Positions 13,910 to 15,277 of a stretch of 15,277 nt of DNA are shown one piece after another. This DNA is from DASYQV01 sp036005125 (GTDB lineage: Bacteria > Acidobacteriota > Vicinamibacteria > Vicinamibacterales > UBA2999): positions 1-15,277 of the forward strand of contig DASYQV010000194.1 in the NCBI GenBank assembly GCA_036005125.1. Direction: 5' to 3'. Numbering within the stretch: position 1 is the first letter of the stretch; each line of letters starts with the position of its first letter. Made by a program: the position numbers and the translations under genes. The notes beneath the pieces are model-generated. The model was not told where the DNA came from and did not search any database. It saw only the letters and a list, made by a program, of their open reading frames with translations.

Positions 13910-14359
13910 ATGATGCGTTCCCTCTCGACCCCGTGTGCCGTTCTGGCGCTGGCTGGCTGGTGCGTGACAGCCGGCTCGTCACGTGGGGTCTCCGCCCCGC
14001 TCGTTGCAGCGGAGCTCGCGCGGCAGAAGAATCCCATTCCGGCATCCGAGGAGTCGGTGAAGGCGGGCAGAACGGTGTACTCGCGTTTCTGCCGTTCATG
14101 CCACGGTCTCCAGGGAAAAGGCGACGGCGTCACTGCGCCCGCCGGCTCCAAGCCGGCAAACCTGGTTGATGCCACGTGGGATCATGGCGGCACCGACGCC
14201 CAGATCTTCAAGACCATCAAAGAGGGAATCAAGCGCAAGCCGCCGGCCGATCCGCCGTATTTCATGGAACCGTGGGGCGGCAAGATCAGCGACGAGGACA
14301 TCTGGAACACCGTCAACTTCCTCCGCGACCTGGCCAAGCGCGCCGCCGCGAAGAAATAA
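13910..14359 (+). CDS. Secreted monohaem cytochrome c
   Basis: The protein is 149 aa. ATG 13910 is favoured over ATG 13913 by an AGGAGG at 13894-13899. The signal peptide covers about residues 1-29 (hydrophobic core VLALAGWC). The haem site is CRSCH at 61-65, within AGRTVYSRFCRSCHGLQGKGDG, the usual class I pattern. Asn84-Leu85 precede a short helix. Met119 in YFMEPWGGKISDEDIW is the likely axial ligand, followed by the C-terminal helix IWNTVNFLRDLAK. The domain matches the Cytochrome_CBB3/C-type single domain. It would be a soluble periplasmic electron carrier and is a possible acceptor for a PQQ dehydrogenase, though the gene is not in the same operon as the one in this window. The Lys/Ala tail is unremarkable. 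Confidence 0.92.
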   Translation: MMRSLSTPCAVLALAGWCVTAGSSRGVSAPLVAAELARQKNPIPASEESVKAGRTVYSRFCRSCHGLQGKGDGVTAPAGSKPANLVDATWDHGGTDAQIFKTIKEGIKRKPPADPPYFMEPWGGKISDEDIWNTVNFLRDLAKRAAAKK

Positions 14360-14543
14360 TCAACTGCTGCGCTCGAATCGAATCGTGGGACGTGACATGC
14401 AGATGACGTTTCTGCGTGTCCGGCCCATCCTACCAGTAAATCGGACACCGAAATCCTGAAGACATCCTGAATTCCTCGACAGGATCCGGTCATGCGGATG
14501 AGCGCACCGCGGTCTGTGCGGATCCCGGAGCGGCTCGGAATGG

Positions 14544-14549
14544 GATAAT
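14544..14549 (+). promoter_or_regulatory. Possible -10 element for a leaderless transcript
   Basis: GATAAT, one base from the -10 consensus, ends 6 nt before ATG 14556, and no Shine-Dalgarno is visible. Transcription would start at or next to the start codon. No -35 is seen. Confidence 0.3.
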
Positions 14550-14555
14550 TCCGTC

Positions 14556-15277
14556 ATGCGGCCGATGTTCCTGGCTCTCCTGCTTCTCGCGGCCCCGGAC
14601 CAGCAGGCCCGACCACTTCCCGATTACGAGACGTTTGCCGCGCAGGTGAAGAAACACCTCGCCACCGATGAGGAGCGACAGAGCGGCTACATGTTCACCG
14701 AGCGGCGCGTCGACCAGAACATTGACGCGGCCGGACGCGCCAGGAGCGAGGAGGTCACGGTCTCCGAGGTCTACCCGGGTCTGCCGGGCGAAGGTAACTA
14801 TCGCCGCGTGATCGAGGAACACGGCAGGCCCGTCCCCGCCGACAAGCTGGCCAAGGCGGATCGCGAGCGCCGGGAAAACGTCGAGGCCTATGCGCGGAAG
14901 CTGTCGAAAGACCCAGAGCGGAGAAAGGCGACGCGGGAGCTGCAGACGGAGCGCCGGAGATATACCGACGCGATCGACGACCTCTTCCGGATTTACGACA
15001 TCCAGATGGTGAAACGCGAACCCATTCGCGGCCACGACACCATTCTCGCGGTGCTCACGCCGAAGCGCGATGTGAAGCCACAGACGCCCGACGGGAAGAT
15101 CATGCGCCATTTCAAGGCGCGGGCCTGGATCAGCGAATCCGACTACGAACTGGTGCGCGTCGAGATCGAAGCCATCGACGACCTGTCAATCGGCCTGGGC
15201 CTCTTCGCACGCATTCACAAGGGCACCGTCGCGATGTACGAGCGTCAGAAGGTGAACAACGAGACGTGGCTCCCCGC
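14556..15277 (+). CDS. Secreted protein of unknown function (partial, 3' end outside window)
   Basis: The reading is open from ATG 14556 to the window end, 240 codons. A short signal sequence (MRPMFLALLLLAAPD) may be cleaved before about residue 18. The mature protein has DYETFAAQVKKHLATDEE, then YMFTERRVD at about 45-53, a strand-like EVTVSEVYPG, and a long charged helical region. After about residue 135, DAIDDLFRIYDIQMVKREPIRG, TILAVLTPKRDVKP and HFKARAWISESDYELVRVEIEAID follow. The alternating strands, with a WISESDYELVRVE motif, resemble the curved sheet of LolA/outer-membrane lipoprotein-sorting-like proteins common in Acidobacteriota, but the assignment is tentative. No catalytic residues are evident. 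It starts 196 bp after the cytochrome c stop. Confidence 0.8.
   Translation, partial: MRPMFLALLLLAAPDQQARPLPDYETFAAQVKKHLATDEERQSGYMFTERRVDQNIDAAGRARSEEVTVSEVYPGLPGEGNYRRVIEEHGRPVPADKLAKADRERRENVEAYARKLSKDPERRKATRELQTERRRYTDAIDDLFRIYDIQMVKREPIRGHDTILAVLTPKRDVKPQTPDGKIMRHFKARAWISESDYELVRVEIEAIDDLSIGLGLFARIHKGTVAMYERQKVNNETWLP

Noticed and set aside
13297..14169. Plus-strand frame containing repeated SFGALRAP
   Set aside because: The repeat is only the translation of the two 30-bp palindromic units; no signal, ribosome binding site or domain supports a gene.

Overview
This is a high-GC bacterial window whose gene content fits a soil-type Acidobacteriota genome. The placement, perhaps in the Vicinamibacteria, is an inference from three things: secreted protein families that I associate with that group, a soluble-type sorbosone/PQQ dehydrogenase together with small c-type cytochromes, and palindromic intergenic elements. 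No rRNA, tRNA, CRISPR array, integrase or complete insertion sequence was seen.

Region 1 (1-5993) is a carbamoylation and surface-glycan-type locus. A membrane-anchored SGNH/GDSL hydrolase-like gene runs off the left edge on the minus strand. Divergent from it is a tight plus-strand operon: a diiron ferritin-like protein with a C-terminal membrane tail, a NodU/CmcH-type carbamoyltransferase (1 bp gap), a one-helix DUF5989 membrane protein (12 bp gap), and a zinc-ribbon SAM methyltransferase (3 bp gap). A GT-B glycosyltransferase converges on the operon. The gap between the methyltransferase and the glycosyltransferase is filled by a perfectly phased array of thirteen 7-bp units that overlaps both stop codons.

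Region 2 (5994-7629) holds small genes and debris: a 102-aa charged helical protein, a truncated PQQ sugar-dehydrogenase remnant, a 59-nt palindromic element that can fold as a three-way junction, an 85-aa conserved-looking hypothetical and a secreted DUF5818-like protein.

Region 3 (7630-11703) has a minus-strand pair, a sorbosone/PQQ-type dehydrogenase followed by a secreted protein of unknown function. Divergent from the pair is an exported metallo-beta-lactamase-fold protein with most first-site metal ligands replaced, then a PRC-barrel protein. A perfect 10-bp hairpin separates this block from the next.

Region 4 (11704-15277) has a minus-strand group of a cytochrome c lipoprotein and two homologous four-helix membrane proteins (DUF6644-like). 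A repeat-rich divergent intergenic region follows, then a plus-strand secreted monohaem cytochrome c, and a secreted protein that runs off the right edge. The periplasmic dehydrogenase, the two cytochromes and the membrane pair suggest periplasmic electron transfer, but no partner relationship can be proved from sequence.
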